From positions 1 to 13,927 of the forward strand of contig DAOTYX010000052.1 of NCBI GenBank assembly GCA_034434635.1: a stretch of 13,927 bases of DNA, written 5' to 3'. A model generated the notes under the pieces. It worked only from the letters and a program-made list of their open reading frames with translations. It made no database searches and was not told the DNA's origin. The position numbers were made by a program, and so were the translations under genes. Positions 13,753-13,927 of this stretch are shown in pieces (within the stretch, counting starts at the first letter, position 1; the number at the start of each line of letters is the position of its first letter). Origin of the DNA: DAOTYX01 sp034434635 (lineage in GTDB: Bacteria > Chloroflexota > Anaerolineae > B4-G1 > DUEL01).

Positions 13753-13927
13753 TCTGCCCTCCCGATGGGGTCTGCGCCACGTTGCGCAGGGCTTCCAGCA
13801 CCTTGCACTCCACGGCCTGCCGTGCGCGCGCGACGGCGTTCTTCACCGCCTTGGCGTTGGATCGCCCGTGGCCCACGATGACGACGCCGTCCACCCCCAT
13901 CAGCAGCGCGCCGCCGTACTCGGCGTA
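13742..13927 (-). CDS. plsX: Phosphate acyltransferase PlsX (C-terminal end)
   Basis: Only the last 61 residues are present; the start lies beyond the right edge. The fragment begins YAEYGGALLMGVDGVVIVGH and continues GRSNAKAVKNAVARARQAV, the conserved C-terminal signature of PlsX (EYGGAPLLG...GHGSSNAKAI...). PlsX makes acyl-phosphate from acyl-ACP, feeding PlsY in phosphatidic acid synthesis at the membrane surface. The stop TAG overlaps the fabF start by 11 bp, so the genes are translationally coupled. The plsX-fabF neighbourhood is a common fatty-acid/phospholipid operon and is good support for both calls. Nothing is odd in the visible part. Confidence 0.93.
   Translation of the reverse strand, partial: YAEYGGALLMGVDGVVIVGHGRSNAKAVKNAVARARQAVECKVLEALRNVAQTPSGGQNEA

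Overview
The window is a gene-dense, GC-rich stretch of bacterial chromosome. It holds eleven genes that are complete or nearly so, plus one further gene cut off at the right edge, arranged in two opposing blocks. Gene content, codon use and the many short heptamer repeats in operon gaps are most like a Chloroflexota genome (Anaerolineae-like, possibly thermophilic). That assignment is inference from gene families, because no rRNA or other marker gene is present.

Left block, plus strand, 1-7250: a tightly packed operon. It starts inside a knotted YgeW-type carbamoyltransferase (N-terminus outside the window). It continues with a carbamate kinase, a threonine-synthase-family PLP enzyme carrying a repeat-derived insertion, an RNase Z-like metallo-beta-lactamase-fold protein, an M55 (DppA-like) D-aminopeptidase, a second fold-type II PLP enzyme, and a family 2 glycosyltransferase with two C-terminal membrane helices. 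YgeW plus carbamate kinase suggests phosphorolysis of a carbamoylated (ureido) substrate, with ATP made from carbamoyl phosphate. The two PLP enzymes and the metallo-enzymes could process the amino acid or peptide that is released. The real substrate cannot be read from the sequence.

Middle block, plus strand, 7251-11591: a consensus-like TATAAT promoter drives a four-gene membrane-associated module. Its genes encode a DUF2207 protein with a signal peptide and Gly-rich tail, a small two-helix membrane protein with a winged-helix-like segment and a C-terminal zinc ribbon, an uncharacterised helical protein, and an SPFH-domain protein ending in a SHOCT-like helical hairpin. This combination recalls the partner proteins of PspA-type envelope-stress systems, but no PspA is present in the window.

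Right block, minus strand, 13927-11776: the C-terminus of PlsX, then FabF (beta-ketoacyl-ACP synthase II), then a two-TM protein with a degenerate NERD-like domain. The gaps are only overlaps or abutments, so this is a fatty-acid/phospholipid synthesis operon. It converges on the middle block at a hairpin-rich, REP-like intergenic element (11592-11775).

The most unusual signal is a set of short-period (mostly 7-bp) tandem repeats of unrelated sequence. Two form inverted-arm hairpins: one in the arcC-thrC gap, and one inserted in frame inside the threonine-synthase-like gene. Others fill the gaps of the DUF2207-SPFH module. They look like a dispersed heptamer-repeat class comparable to the STRRs of cyanobacteria.
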